A stretch of DNA of 64,000 nucleotides from Apricaphanius iberus. Its lineage: Eukaryota > Chordata > Actinopteri > Cyprinodontiformes > Aphaniidae. The stretch spans positions 851,001 through 915,000 of the forward strand of contig JAPXFQ010001343.1 in NCBI GenBank assembly GCA_028564705.1, written 5' to 3'. The notes under the pieces were generated by a model that had not been told where the DNA came from, did not search any database, and saw only the letters and a program-made list of their open reading frames with translations. Made by a program: the position numbers and the translations under genes. Positions 11,520-23,735 of this stretch are shown here, piece by piece; within the stretch, counting starts at the first letter, position 1; each line of letters starts with the position of its first letter.

Positions 11520-13220
11520 CAAGCAAAAAAAACAGTCTGCACACCAATATACAGCAATTTAGCAGTTCAATTAATGGTTTACATAAATTCAGTTTCAACA
11601 AAATTTATGTAACAGCAGCTTGAAAATAACCGTTTATTGCAATGCTTTGATCATTTCATATTAAATGTAAGTTTACTATGCATTGCCAACAATTAGGAAT
11701 ATAGAAAAACTATGCAAGTTGAGCTTTATATGTGAAAAAATGTAGTCTGAAAAAGCGAAAACCGACTAAATATTTATCATTGCAACCATAAAAATACAAA
11801 ATTTTATCACAATGCAACACAACACATTTCCAACATTATAAAAACATTGAATAAATGTTCTGTTTGTTTATTTGTATGTATCAAACAAGACTAATTGTAA
11901 GCAAATCATTAGAATGGCTCAAAGCATTTTAGAAAATGATTCAACAGAGACTTTCCGGCAGCCTCTCAAACAAAGTGAAGCAGCTTTACATCTTCCTATG
12001 AAACATAGACTGTACATAGAATGTATGATACCGTCTAATCATCCGCTAACCTGAGCAGCATGCCCTTTTCTTTCCCTCTTCTTCGTGTACTCCCCCACAC
12101 ACCACAGCCTCCAGGGGGTGCATCCAAGAAACCTCAGATATACTGTATTTAGCACTAACAATACATTCAGGAAATCTCTTTTTACAGGTTATATAAATCT
12201 AAACAGGGTTATACCTGAATAGCTCTGAATTTATTTCACTTGCAGTGACATGTCCTCTATCTAGATTGGATCAGTAGAAAATAATAGCAAAACTAGTGTC
12301 AGGGGAAACCCCTGTTCTGACAGCTAAATGTCAAACCTTGTCCAGTTTGTTCCCAGGGGTTATATTTACAAAGTAGGCCTTGTCATGTCTCATATTTCGT
12401 CATGTTACTAATACAGACTAGGATGTGTAATGGACAGACAATAACAAGCTCTAGTCATTTTATTTATACAGCACATTTAAATACAACACAGACGTTAAGA
12501 ATTCATCAATGGACAACACATAATGAAAGTAAAACAAGTGAACAAAAAAAAGGTAGTCCATGATAGTGAAGTGGGAGGGAAACTTATAAATATCAGCTAT
12601 GATGAACGTCTGAAAGGACTCTGCCATTTTTTTTATCTTATGAACACTGACACAATCCTACCAACCAACTCTTATCACAAGTCACTTAATTGGTAGAGCC
12701 CATATGTGTGTCTAAATGCTGCTTTTCTGGAATGGCCTCATGGGTTTGTCAGTGAATAAACACTATTGTAAATACCAAAGAACACAAAAGATATGCAGAA
12801 CAGACTTGTGAATAAGGACATTTATTACTGAAGAAGCCATTAAGCCTCTGGTAACTGGATGAGCTGCAGCAATCCAAAACTCAGGGTAGATAATCTGTAG
12901 TCAGGTTTACTATCACTTATGCGCAGAGGCAGTTATAGCATAAAGAAATAACAAAAGCCTCCTTTTTCTAACCACAAGTGGTGGGAAAGTGGTGCTAATT
13001 TACCATTAAATGCACATGCACAAAAGCAGTTCACAGTGCAACTTACAGACAAATCTTTCTTTATTTTGTCTAGTAAAAACTAGCATAGGATAGTACCACA
13101 AAACACACCATCACCACAGGGAAACAAGGTGGTAGTAGCATCAGTTAAATGAAAAGGTTTTTAAAGAAGGAGCCTAATATACTAGAACCATCCAGTCATC
13201 TAACTAAACAAAATTAATAA
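11520..13220. other. No supportable gene
   Basis: An open frame at 11872-12054 has no motif. The stretch 12447-12495 contains 'attttatttatacagcacat', which resembles the 3' tail of a LINE or SINE read in reverse, but it is too short to assign. The remainder looks like intron or intergenic DNA. Confidence 0.35.
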
Positions 13221-13229
13221 TGTCTGTTA

Positions 13230-13495
13230 AGTAAGGAGGCACCGATACCGATTATGGTATCAGGGCCTGTACCATTCTATTGTACTCGCATCGGTTAGTT
13301 AACCAATACCATTAACTGTATCTAATTCACCGTCATTTGTTGTAACAAGCAGATAAGAATATAAAACCTCTCTTCCAAAACGTTGTATTTTTTTTTGGTA
13401 GAAGTATTGGCATTTGGTATCAGCAAGTACTCAGATCCAAGGATATCTGTCGTATCGGTTTGAAAAAAGTGGAATCATTGTATCTGTACTGTAAA
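13230..13495. mobile_element. Repeat rich in CGATAC/GTATCGG words
   Basis: Left part reads GCACCGATACCGATTATGG and right part reads GTCGTATCGGTTTG, with 'ggtatcagcaagtactcaga' between them. Similar 'GTATCGG' repeats are common in fish and have been placed among non-autonomous DNA elements. The inverted ends here are imperfect and no duplication was found. Confidence 0.35.
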
Positions 13496-13824
13496 GCATT
13501 GGAAATTGTTGTTAATAGACACCGTCAATTTTGACTGAGCTTTAGCTTTTACATACGCATTCATGCACTCTTAAGGTAGTCTATGAAATGAATATCCAAA
13601 TCTTTAAAGTTATATCCAAATCTTTAAAGTTTTGTTGCTGTAACATAACATAATCTCAAAAATTTCAAGGGTGTAAGCATTTTTTTTTTGCAAAGTTATG
13701 GAGGGGTTTAAGCATTTAAGCATATTAATGTTGTAGTAATTTATTGAGGACTTTGTGGAAGAGTAGGAGCTGTATTGGGAAAGTGATAACCTTTCAGAAA
13801 TTAAAATGGTGATGGAGCTTCTTC

Positions 13825-16372
13825 CCTCAAGCTAGTACAGCATATTTCTCGTCATTAATAGAGGTAAATAAAAACAATCCTAGGTTTCTTTTTAGTACAG
13901 TTGCCGAACTTACACAGAGTCATAGTTCTGTTGAGCCAACTATTCCCCCTTCACTCAGTACTAGTGACTTTATGGGATTCTTCATAAATAAAATAAATTC
14001 TGTTAAAAATAATCATTGGCATTCTCCCAAACATGATTAACTCTCTTTCATTAAATGAGACAGTATCGAAGAGAACTGTAGAATCATGTTTATGTCTGTA
14101 CCGTTTTGATTCTGTTGAACTTTCGGAATTATGACAAATATTAGCTTCATCTAAACCCTCAACTTGTATGTTAGACCCAATACCAACCAAATTATTTAAG
14201 GAAGTGTTCCCTCTGGTTACTGGCCTTATTCTAGACATGATTAATGTATATTGCTGTAATTAAACCTTTACTTAACAAACCCTCCCTGGATCAAGATGAC
14301 TTAGCTAACTATAGACCTATATCTAACCCATCCATCCATTCATTTTCTGAACCGCTTATTCCTCAAGGGGTCACGGGGGGGCTGGTGCCTATCTCCAGCT
14401 GTCAATGGGCGAGAGGCGGGGTACACCCTGGACAGGTCGCCAGTCCATCACAGCTATATCTAACCTTCCTTTCTTATCCAAAATTCTTGAGAAAATAGTT
14501 GCTAATAAAGTATGTGAGCATCTAAACAGCAACAACCTGTTTGAAGAATTTCAGTCAGGTTTTAGAGCTCATCAAAGCACTGAAATAGCACTGGTGAAAG
14601 TTACTAATGATATTCTAATGGCGTCAGATAATGGATTTGTGACTGTTCTGGTCTTGTTAGATCTCAGTGCTGCTTTTGACACAGTCAATCATAATATTCT
14701 CTTCGAAAGGCTTGAACACGTTGTAGGGATAGAGGGAACAGCACTAGGTTGGTTTAAATCATATCCGTCCAACAGATTCTAGTTTGTTCATGTCAATGAT
14801 AAATCTTCTTCACACTCAAGGGTTACTTGTGGAGCGCCATAGGGTTCTTTGCTTGGAACGATTCTCTTTACTATATATATGCTTTCAACTGGTAAAATAA
14901 TTAGACAACATGGAATGAATTTCCACAGTTATGCTGATGATACACAATTATATTTATCCATAAAACTTGATGATCTACCTAACCTGATCAGTTAGGTAGA
15001 TCACAAGCCTGTCTCGAAGACAAAAAAACCTGGATGACTCTGAATTTTCTACTTTTAAATTCAGACTATACAGAAATTGTTGTCTTTGGACCAGAACCTT
15101 TAAAAATTAAAATGCAAAATCAACCACTTCATCTGGATGGCATTAATTTTGCCTTTGATAATAATGTAAAGAATCTCAGTGTAATTTTTGACCAAGACAT
15201 GACATTTAAATCCCATATTAAACAGGTTTCTAAGAGTTCTTTCTTTCACCTCCAGAATATTGCAAAAATTAGAAACATCCTGTCCAGGAGTGATCTAGAG
15301 AAACTAGTCCATGCATTTGTCACTTCAAGGCTGGACTACTGTAATTCCTTATTATCAGGAAGTATACACAATGCAATTAAAAGCCTTTTAAAGTGTTCTG
15401 ATGAATAATAAAATGAGAGATCCAGTGGCTCCATGTTAAATCCAGAATAGAGTTTAAGATCCTCCTCTTTACTTATAAAGCCCTTAATTATCAAGCTTCA
15501 TCGTACATCAGAGATCTGATTGTTCCATATGTTCCAAACGGAGCACTTCATTCTCAGAATGCAGGTCTACTAGTAGTTCCTAGGATTTCTAAAAGTAGAA
15601 TGGGAGGCAGATCTTTTAGTTATCAGGCTCCTATCCTGTGGAACCAGCTCCCAGTTTTAGTCCGTGAGGCAGATACTCTGTCTATTTTCAAGACTAGGCT
15701 TAAAACATTCCTTTTTGATAAAGCTTATAGTTAGAATGGCTTAGGTTATCCTGAGCTATTTTTGTAGTTATGCTGCTATAGGTTTAGACTGTTGGAGGAC
15801 AGACTGACCATTTTTTTTCTCTCTTCTACTTTTGTCTTCTACCATTCTCCAGATATACAGTATATATATATTTTTGCTGTTATTGCGATTGTTAACCCAG
15901 TTTTCTCTCAGTATTTTTCTCCCCATAGAAGCTCCACACGATCTGGTACCCTGCTCAAATATAATGCCTCCTACTGGATGGGGAACATCGGTCCAGATGA
16001 TGCTCAAAGTGACAGAGCATCCTCCATGCTGTCTCTTCTCTGTCTTCTCAGACCCCCAAACGGTCGTGGCAGATGACCGCTTGTACTGAGCCAGGTTCTG
16101 CCGGAGGTTTCTTCCTGTTAAAGGGGACTTTTTCCTCTCCATAGCTGCTACATGCTTGCTCAGGATAAGGGATTGCTGAGGAATTACTGTGGTTGGAGTC
16201 TGCATGATCCGGGCACAACCTCATTGCAATCTACTGGGATTCCTTACATAGAAAACTTTTAACTGATTGGAATGTTTGTATAATTGTATTGAAATGACGT
16301 GTGTTGTAAATTGCCTTAAGAGGACATTTGTTGTGAATTGGCGCTATATAAATAAAGTGAATTGAATTAATA
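13825..16372 (+). mobile_element. L2/CR1-type LINE, 5'-truncated, with broken reverse transcriptase
   Basis: The translated plus strand gives, in order: the linker before the polymerase (FLFSTVAELTQSHSS, 13870-13960), the first RT block (RPIS..SKILEK, 14313-14500), the block LVLLDLSAAFDTVNHNIL (about 14650-14700), a VPQGS-type block damaged at 14840, the catalytic YADDTQLYL (14933-14957) and a long C-terminal region to about 15735 with MTFKSHIKQVSK and RLDYCNSLLSG. Stops and frameshifts (for example at 14780, 14995 and 15405) make it inactive. The endonuclease is missing. The 3' untranslated region ends with 'ggcgctatataaataaagtg' and a GAATTGAATTAA tail, as in fish L2-like elements. It lies in the large intron of the candidate minus-strand gene. 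A SINE tail is inserted at 14329-14453. Confidence 0.85.
14329..14453 (-). mobile_element. SINE 3'-tail insertion inside the LINE
   Basis: A 125-bp piece of the common fish repeat, in reverse, starts with its (GGAT)n-type tail (CATCCATCCATT) and runs back to 'aggtcgccagtccatcacag'. It is flanked by a perfect 12-bp direct duplication CTATATCTAACC (14317-14328 and 14454-14465). Removing it and one duplication returns the LINE to an open RPISNLPFLSK frame, so the insertion came after the LINE. The short length and tail-first structure show 5' truncation during target-primed reverse transcription. Confidence 0.9.
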
Positions 16373-16379
16373 TAAGCAG

Positions 16380-17990
16380 TAATAGACTGTCAGATGCACT
16401 ACGTCAACTGCAAGTAAACAGTAAACATATAGGGAAATGTTTTGGTGATTTATAGAACATAAAACATTTTGCGGAGAAACTACAAGAGAGAAAGTGGGAG
16501 ATGAAAAAACATTAAGGCAACCTGGTTAAATGTACAAAATATAAGGTACAATTGTAAAAAATAACACCTCTCCAAAGCTTGGGATATACCACATATTTTG
16601 GTATTTTACCCCAGTTTGTTAGAATATTTTACTTCAGATCCATTTCACAAACGGAAACGGACTAAATGGATCTGGCATTTAACACATTTAGCCCAAATAC
16701 ACACATATGCCATTTCAGCAATATAATTGACAAAAGAAAAGTTACAAAGATTTTATAACTCAAATTAACTTAATCAAAAACACATAACTCATCAAATTAT
16801 TTCATTATGCAGGCCTGTCTTGGTGAGAGCAGATGCATTTAATTCAGTTTCATTAAGTTTCATTAAGTCTATATCTAATATTATGACTGATTGCGAATAC
16901 AGCTTAACTGTGAGTTTTGACTTTTAAACTGATATCAGTATGTAAAATAGCAGTGTATGAGCTAAAGAAAAGAGCAACTTCTGTTTTAGTTGTGTTGCAT
17001 TACAAGTAGAGGAAAGCAGGTGGCATCGTGACAGTCAACAATCCTCGCACAACTATAATATAAATAAGTATAATATAATATAATATCGGTATAGGTACAA
17101 TATCATATCTGTTTCAAAATATATCCAGAAATAATACAATTATGGCAATATCACCTAGCCCTAGTTGTGATAACTTGACTCAAAATGTAGCAGCTGAAAA
17201 AGTCTTGAAAATGTCCTGGAAAAGTCCTGGAAAATAATTGCAAGAAAAGAGTGGAAACCCTCCTATGACCAACCGGTGTTCCTGTCCCACTTCTGGGTTT
17301 AAATCCACTGATCTTCTGACTTCTGACTTCTATGAAGTTATACTTATTTTAAATAATTGGAAAGCTTAAATTCGTTTGAGTCCAATGATATAATATTGAC
17401 AAGGATACAAATATAATTGTATACATTTATACAAATATAAATGAAATTGCATATTTTCCAGTGATGGAACAAGATTCAAGGAGAACATGGATATTTTGGA
17501 ATTGTACCAGGAAAATTGAACAGTTAGAAAAAGTTTTTAAATCTAATAAACAGAGACAGAAGTAACAGCAAAATCAAATCTATTTTTATAGAGAACAGCA
17601 ACATACAATAAAATGTTTGTACAATGAATAATAAAGAAAATGTTTAATAATTTGTAGGGAGAGAGAAACAATATTTGTGGTGTGTTAAGATGCATTTAAT
17701 TCAAGTTTCTACATCCTATTATTTGCATACTTCTCAACACATTAACTTAGTTGTTAATAAAATTCACTCTGTAAATGTTTTATCAGTCGTTGGTCAGCCC
17801 CAGAGGATAGGGTGTGCATGAAGTTAGTTAATTCATAACCATAAGGGAATCATTCTGAATTTTGTTGACTGTTTTTTCATCTCAGGGAAGAGTACATCTA
17901 ATCCTAACCATGTGACTGAAGCTGAACATTTATGCATGACAGCAGGGAGTGAAAAGATAATTACTATTGCCCCCTCTATTTATTTAACAA
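16380..17990. other. No supportable gene
   Basis: AT-rich DNA with TATAATA runs near 17060-17090 and no open frame above 60 codons. I see no family signature. Confidence 0.5.
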
Positions 17991-17994
17991 AACT

Positions 17995-18745
17995 TAAACT
18001 TATGTGTGCTTTTTGAGATCCTATTTCAATTTTTATATCCCCAGAGATTTCAAATGATAGACCAACAAAAAGTATTACAAAACTGTTAAATGTTGGGAAT
18101 GTGTTGTCAATAAAATCTGAAAAGTAGGCCATACATTTGTATTTAGCTTTGTTGAAACTTTGTCAAACTACTTCTGGCTGTAATAAAGGCTGCAATGCTT
18201 TTGGGGTTTGGTCTCTATCAGCTGTTCATGTCTACACACCCAAATTCTGTTACCTTTAACAAAACGAAGCTAAAATTTACCTAGATTAAATGAGGAATGT
18301 CTGTGAACATTGATTTTCAAATCTTGCAACATAATCTCACTTGCAATTTTTGGACTATAATTGGGCCATTCTTCCACATGATTATGGGCCCATTGGAAGA
18401 CATGCTTTCTTACCATGTCTTGCAGGTTCTATCTGTTTTCCCATCAACTTTGACCAACTTCCCTGTCCCGCAGTATGATGAAACCATCATCATATTTCAT
18501 GGAGATCGTGTGTTCAGAGAAATGTGCAAAAATTAGTCTCACCCTGTTTTCATATTGGCCAAAACAGTTGGATATTAATCTCTTCTGAGCAGAGCGCCAT
18601 TGTCCACATGTCTGTTCTGTGCCCTTTTAGCTCATGGAAAACTTTTCTTTTTGCCATGTTTACAGACAAACCTAATTGGTGAAGTGCACCTCCACCTTTA
18701 AACAGATACACCCACCTGTGTTGTAGATATCTGCTGGCTGAACCT
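17995..18745 (-). mobile_element. Tc1-like element fragment (minus orientation)
   Basis: The plus strand is the antisense of a degraded Tc1 transposase gene. Diagnostic pieces are the inner terminal part 'atgatagaccaacaaaaag' (18054), 'ggctgcaatgcttttggggt' (18189), 'cccatcaactttgaccaact' (18440) and 'gtgttcagagaaatgtgcaa' (18511). The match continues to the DNA-binding end at about 18745. Many indels destroy the frame. It belongs to the same general group as the pieces at 37349, 40550 and 57210. Confidence 0.75.
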
Positions 18746-18896
18746 CAAATTAATACGCTCTTGCACTCTGCTGTGTTCCGCATACTGAAACCCAAGGAAG
18801 TTTGTGCAGTAATGTTTTCTAACAACCCCTTTTCTGTAAAAAAAAAAGAAATTAATAAACTTAAGTTTAGTTTTGCATTCTATCTCACAATCACAC

Positions 18897-19000
18897 ATCC
18901 ATCCATCCAACCATTATATATTAATGGGGAGAGGGCTATCTCCAGCAGTCATTGGATAAGAGGTGAGGTACACCCTGGATAGGTCACCAGTCAATTGTAA
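18897..19000 (-). mobile_element. SINE 3'-tail fragment (minus orientation)
   Basis: Begins with CATCCATCCATCC and contains 'gaggtgaggtacaccctgga' and 'taggtcaccagtcaa', the reverse of the same tail as at 14329-14453. No convincing target duplication was found. Confidence 0.7.
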
Positions 19001-19156
19001 ATAATCATGCATCATGTCTTTCATCGTTTAAAACATTAATAAAATTAATAAGATAATAAAAATAGAAAAGTTTAAGCAGCAAGATATACAAGGCACTGCA
19101 TAATTTAACCCACTTTTTGGGTCACAATTTGCCTTTGAAACAAGTACCATGCAATA

Positions 19157-19860
19157 ATGCATAAACAATACACTGTAACAAATAGAGGAATGGAAGGGGT
19201 ACATTACTTGCCTCAAGATACAAAAAAGGCCCTAACATAGTTTAAGGACAAATATTGTAACTCATGGGAAACTATCTGTACCTTTTTCATTGTCAGAAAG
19301 GTACATACATGTACTAAAAAGTATATTTTAGTACCATTTCTTAGATAGGGTACAATTTCCGGTGATTATCTTTTTCACTAAAAAATACATCCGTAACCAA
19401 AGCTTGATTGTAAATGGACTTCATAGTATAATTTTTAACCCATTTTAAAAAATTTTTTATTAATTTAATCAAACAAATAATTTTTAAGGATCTCTCTGTG
19501 TTTACAAATGCTGAACTGATGTTCAAAATTATTTAGACAACAGAAATTCTGCAATGTCAACATAAGTATTATGAATAAATTTCAACATTTCTTAATGCAA
19601 GTTTAACTTATTCTTCTAGCAGAAAAAAAAGTTGGTTTTGTGGATGATTATTGGCCATATTCTGGTCAGGTGATGTATCAATCATGTCAAGTCAAGAATG
19701 ATTTGCTGCCAAGGTACCGGCTGAAAAAGGTACAGACTATAGGGGTAAAAATAGGTACCTACTGTTAAGGGTACAAATTAATACCTTTGAGGGTAACGCC
19801 TCCGAGACAAGACATTCTACCCCTAAAAGGACAATCTGTACTTTAATTTCTGAGTGTAAT
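19157..19860. mobile_element. Possible non-autonomous DNA element with GGTACC/GTACCTTT words
   Basis: Two clusters of GTACC/GGTAC words (19255-19340 and 19700-19850) flank a central AT-rich part. The outer edges read ACACTGTAACA on the left and ...TTTCTGAGTGTAA on the right, which suggests weak inverted ends. Similar repeats are frequent in fish. Boundaries are approximate. Confidence 0.3.
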
Positions 19861-20380
19861 GAAGTTGGTTAAATTTTTAAAAATGGCAACCGGAACAATT
19901 TTTTAAGTCCTAAAAAATTTGTAAAGCACATGACAGGTATGAAAATCAGAGGTATAGGTCCTAATTTTTTTAAGCTTAAAAAATCCCAAATTTGAAACAA
20001 GACACACACAAAAAAGAATTTGACTTTATGCTAATAAATAAAGCAGCTAAAAATATGTCATGAAACAAGATTGATTTAGTAACCTAATCTCTGCCACTCT
20101 CAGAGAAATTCTTCCAACGTGTCAGCTGAAGTAGCTGAAAACCAAGCCTAGTATTACATATATGTTTGGAGTACTGAGACTCTTTCATTTGTTTAATCTA
20201 ACCACCTTCTTGTGTCCTTCACATAAATTTATTTGTATTGGCCCAAACCACATTGGACTTGGCTGCTCTGCTTATATATTTGAACAAGGACTGTTGAAGG
20301 CAGGGGGAAATGTTCAACTAAATTAGAGCCAGATTCTTTAACTTTTATACACACTGGTCTGTCGAGGGGAAACAGTTTAC

Positions 20381-20427
20381 CTCAGCTGGTTCTGTTCCAG
20401 AGACGGCCCAAGTCCCATATCTGGACT
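20381..20427 (-). CDS. Candidate 47-nt internal exon, minus strand
   Basis: Minus strand: acceptor TTTCCAG|AG, 47 open nucleotides reading SPDMGLGPSLEQNQL, then donor AG|GTAAAC (20380-20375). It starts in phase 0 and ends in phase 2, fitting both the exon 20818-20607 upstream and 11506-11389 downstream. A G run rather than a pyrimidine tract lies just before the acceptor, which weakens the call. Confidence 0.25.
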
Positions 20428-20435
20428 CTGGAAAC

Positions 20436-20463
20436 AACCCCCCCCCCCCCCCCAAAAAAAAAG
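20436..20463. repeat. Homopolymer C run followed by A run
   Basis: A run of C's is followed directly by a run of A's. It is prone to sequencing and assembly error, so local coordinates may be off by a few bases. Confidence 0.8.
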
Positions 20464-20606
20464 AACAAAACAGTACCAGAAAAAAAGCTCACAAGATGTG
20501 CATGAAGAAATATTGCACCAGGAAGCAGACAGACTAAGACAAACAAAAGCATTTTAAAAACAGAAGGAAACAAATGGGATTCAGTTGCACAACAAGATCA
20601 CCTTAC

Positions 20607-20818
20607 AAGAAGCACATGCTCTGATACTTTAGCCGCTGACCTCTTGTGTGCAGCAGAGGGGGTGGAGGGCGACAAGGCCTCTGCAGGGCCCATCTGCACT
20701 GCTTGTCCCCATGTGACCATGTGTAGCACCTGGCCTCGCGCCAGCACCCAACGCCCCTTTGTGGTGGTCAGAATGGCCGGCTGGAGTCTGCCTTTGATCC
20801 TGGGCCAACTATTCATCT
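20607..20818 (-). CDS. Candidate exon of an unrecognised host gene, minus strand
   Basis: A strong pyrimidine tract on the minus strand (the complement of the A/G-rich 20820-20875) ends in TTTAG at 20820-20819. The exon then reads MNSWPRIKGRLQPAILTTTK, followed by KGRWVLARGQVLHMVTWGQ and a serine/proline stretch, and ends in VSEHVLL before donor GTAAGG at 20606. The last complete codon is at the donor (phase 0). The stretch is GC-richer than its surroundings and open for 70 codons. The ATG at 20816 could be a start or an internal methionine. No domain is recognised. The opposite-strand frame 20644-21012 covers the same bases and lacks splice logic. Confidence 0.4.
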
Positions 20819-22329
20819 CTAAAGGAAGAGGAAGAGCAGAAAAAAGAAGAAAAAAACAGAAAAAGAATGGGGAAGGGGTGGAGAGAAAGAAAAAGTCAAC
20901 CTCTGCTGCCAATTATTGGAAAAACATCAAGGTCTTATATGTGAGCGTAAACAGAAAAAAGGGAGGGAGTAGGGGGGGGGGACACAAGAAGCTGTTTGAT
21001 GGCTCGGTATAGTAGGAGGATTGTCGCAAGGCAAGGCAGCTGACCTGCAGGAGGCGATTGCAGGTGGAGAGAGATATTTGTTTGTTGTTAAGGCTAACCT
21101 TTTTTACTGTTTTCTTTTGGTCTTATATTCTCTCCACTTTTTACCCTTACTTCTGTCACTATCTCTTTCAGGCTCTTTCGTTTCCCTTGTTGTTGCCACC
21201 CTTATCTTTACCTGCTTTCCATTGCTGCTATGGGCTGTTAAATCAGTGCACAAGGAGAAATAAAGGTCAACTTTCTGTCTGTGTTGTCCACACAAACAAG
21301 CTACATAGCTGGGACAAACCCTGTATAAAGTTATTTAGGCTATCAAATGACAAGGCAATTGGCACTGTAAAAACATAGACAGGAAATTTAGGGACTATTC
21401 CAAAATAAAGCAGTTTGGATAGCTTTTATTACTGACCAGTAAGAGTTTTAACATACACACTGTATGAGCAAAATGGGCCAGGTTGATAATAGCTTAATAT
21501 AGCTGGGATACTGATTCACATGCAGAGATAATTGGCTTTCTAACCACATTATCTGGGTAGGTCAAATAGATTAAGAGGTGGCCAGTTCAGTTCACCTTCA
21601 GCCAGGCTAAGGTGTATTTGCATTTCAAAAGTCAGAATTTAGTAGAGCTGAGACAATAATTCAGCTTTCTCTTACTACATTTAAACAAACCGTTTATTTT
21701 TTTTCTTATCCATAATTCAAAGATTTAAATTAAGCCAGGCTCAAGACTTTTTGACAGTCGTAATACAGTCACCGATTACCAAAAAAAATCCATATGTGTA
21801 ATTATGATTTTTCTTATTTAAATCAATTATTTGTTTTGCATGTCAAATATTTCTGAAATTGTCTTTTAGAACCAGAAAATAATGCGGCAGGTAACAAACT
21901 ATGGAATATGAGTGTTGCAATATCAATGAATGAATATGAGGACCAGAATGCAAAACAATATTTTGTTTTTAAGATCTGTTGGCTGTGTGCTGGTGACTGG
22001 TGAGAAAATAACATAACGAAAAGTTATGGGGGTTTTTCAGCAATGGTGTTCTTGCCTTTCACTGTGAGAATAGATATCCTGTCAACAGATCATTCCACCT
22101 GAGCTCTAAATCTCTGCAACTCTCTGGAGATAACATGAACCTCTTAGTTGTTTCGAAAATGTATACTTTTTTGTGACAATCTTGATCCGGACCAAACAGC
22201 ACATCTAAGTGTGCAGAATATTTCGAATGTTCCACAGGAACGAACCTATAGGATGTGGGCTAACTCACACAAGCGTTTATTTTGCATGCAAAATTCACTA
22301 AATTAGCGGTCTTCTACTTCAGCCCTCCA

Positions 22330-22845
22330 CAGCTACTGTTCTGTACTTTTAGGCTTATCCCTGGTTAGGTGCTGTGAGCGACTGTGTTTTTCTGTGTCAA
22401 GTGAGATCTTTTTGGAGAGGATCTTCACTGGAGAGCAGACTGATTGGAAACACCTGGAGCTCATCAGACCTTCCTGGGAGCTTCATAACGAACTGTCTGA
22501 CACTCATTCGATGCCTGATTTTTGACCTAACTGGTAACACTAAGCCACCCTCATGATCTCCCTGAGCTAAAACCTGTTTATTTTTAGTTTTCCCCGCCTA
22601 AGTTTCAGCTAACTCTATACCAGTTCACCTGGATCCATCTCCCTGCACAGTCACTCCCTGTCAAGACCTAACATCCACCTCAAGCTTCAACATTTCTCCT
22701 CCAATGTTTTCTGGTTCCTCCTTAAGTTGCTGTTTCCCTGCGGGAATCCTCAACGTCAAAAGTAAACTTGTAAACCTTTTTAATTCTGAGTCTGAATCTG
22801 CATGTGGATCAGAAAAATCCCTGAAACCATAACAGGTTAATTATA
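22330..22845 (+). mobile_element. LTR-like interspersed repeat
   Basis: Contains 'cacctggagctcatcagacc', 'ccagttcacctggatccatc', 'gtaaacctttttaattctga' and an end reading 'ccctgaaaccataacagg'. This order resembles LTR sequences of fish Gypsy-type elements, in which a processed 3' end sits before a CTGAAAC-type terminus. No partner LTR, primer site or duplication was found. Confidence 0.35.
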
Positions 22846-23504
22846 CCTTAATAAAATGAATAATTTATTACTAAAAACTTGTAGAACATTATGACATGCT
22901 GATGTGGTAACTCAGTCACTTTAGCCTGTTCTAAATTGGCTGTGTGAGTGAATTTGCTGACTCTGCAACAGATTGATACATCAACTTCAAGGTTCTTAGG
23001 TCACGTTTTTAAGTCAAAATATATGTATTTGTTTGTTCTAAAGATATGTCTTTAAAAAATAACATACATTCTAGACATAGCTTCACCAGTACAAAAACAA
23101 TATCAAGTAAAGCTATGTAAAACCTTAATGAGACAATTTTACAGACTAATTGGATTGCACTAAACACAAATAGGGTGGTTTGGTCAGAGACTTTAAACTG
23201 AAAGTAGTTTAATCCCATGTATACTTAATTTTCATTTTGAAAGAACGCATTTCTACACTCTACTTACAAGTACTGTACTCAGTATTCTCAGATTAGGATA
23301 CAATAGAATCCCTAAAGCTCCGGGGACAATTTTGAACTTAAACTTCTAGCTTTTTTAGAGGGAGCGGATGCCTCAACCACTAAATATTTCCATACATATG
23401 TCTTCATGGTCAAATTACTATCCAAGTTGTTGAATTTAGATCAGATTGCATGATACAAGTAGAGATTTGAGTATTTGCATGGCGTGATATGAGGATTGGC
23501 AATT

Positions 23505-23735
23505 CAATTCCATTCACTTTTATTTATATAGCACCATTTCACAACAAATATAATCTCAAGGCACTTTACAACAAAAGTCATTTCAATACAATCATACAAA
23601 CATTCTAATCAGTTAAAAGTTTTCTATGTAAAGAATCCCAGAAGATTGCGATGAGTCATCGACGTAGGTTGTGCTCCAACCACACTCCAACCACACTCCA
23701 ACCACAGCAATTCCTCAGCAATCTCTCATACTGAG
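23505..23735 (-). mobile_element. L2-type LINE 3' end (minus orientation)
   Basis: Reverse complement of the LINE 3' region at 16150-16372: it starts with CAATTCAATTCC and 'cttttatttatatagcacca', then shows the same 'aatccca' and 'gattgcgatga' words. At 23673-23706 the 11-bp unit CTCCAACCACA is present three times; the corresponding site in the other copy (about 16190) has it once. The copy is 5'-truncated and non-coding. Confidence 0.8.

Noticed and set aside
15768..16205. 145-codon minus-strand frame
   Set aside because: It is antisense to the LINE 3' untranslated region; no domain.
20598..20912. 104-codon minus frame as a complete gene
   Set aside because: The part above 20820 reads through a pyrimidine tract that looks like an acceptor; only the 20818-20607 part is offered as an exon.
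20644..21012. 122-codon plus-strand frame
   Set aside because: Low-complexity lysine/glycine end and no splice or domain evidence; it overlaps a better minus-strand exon candidate.
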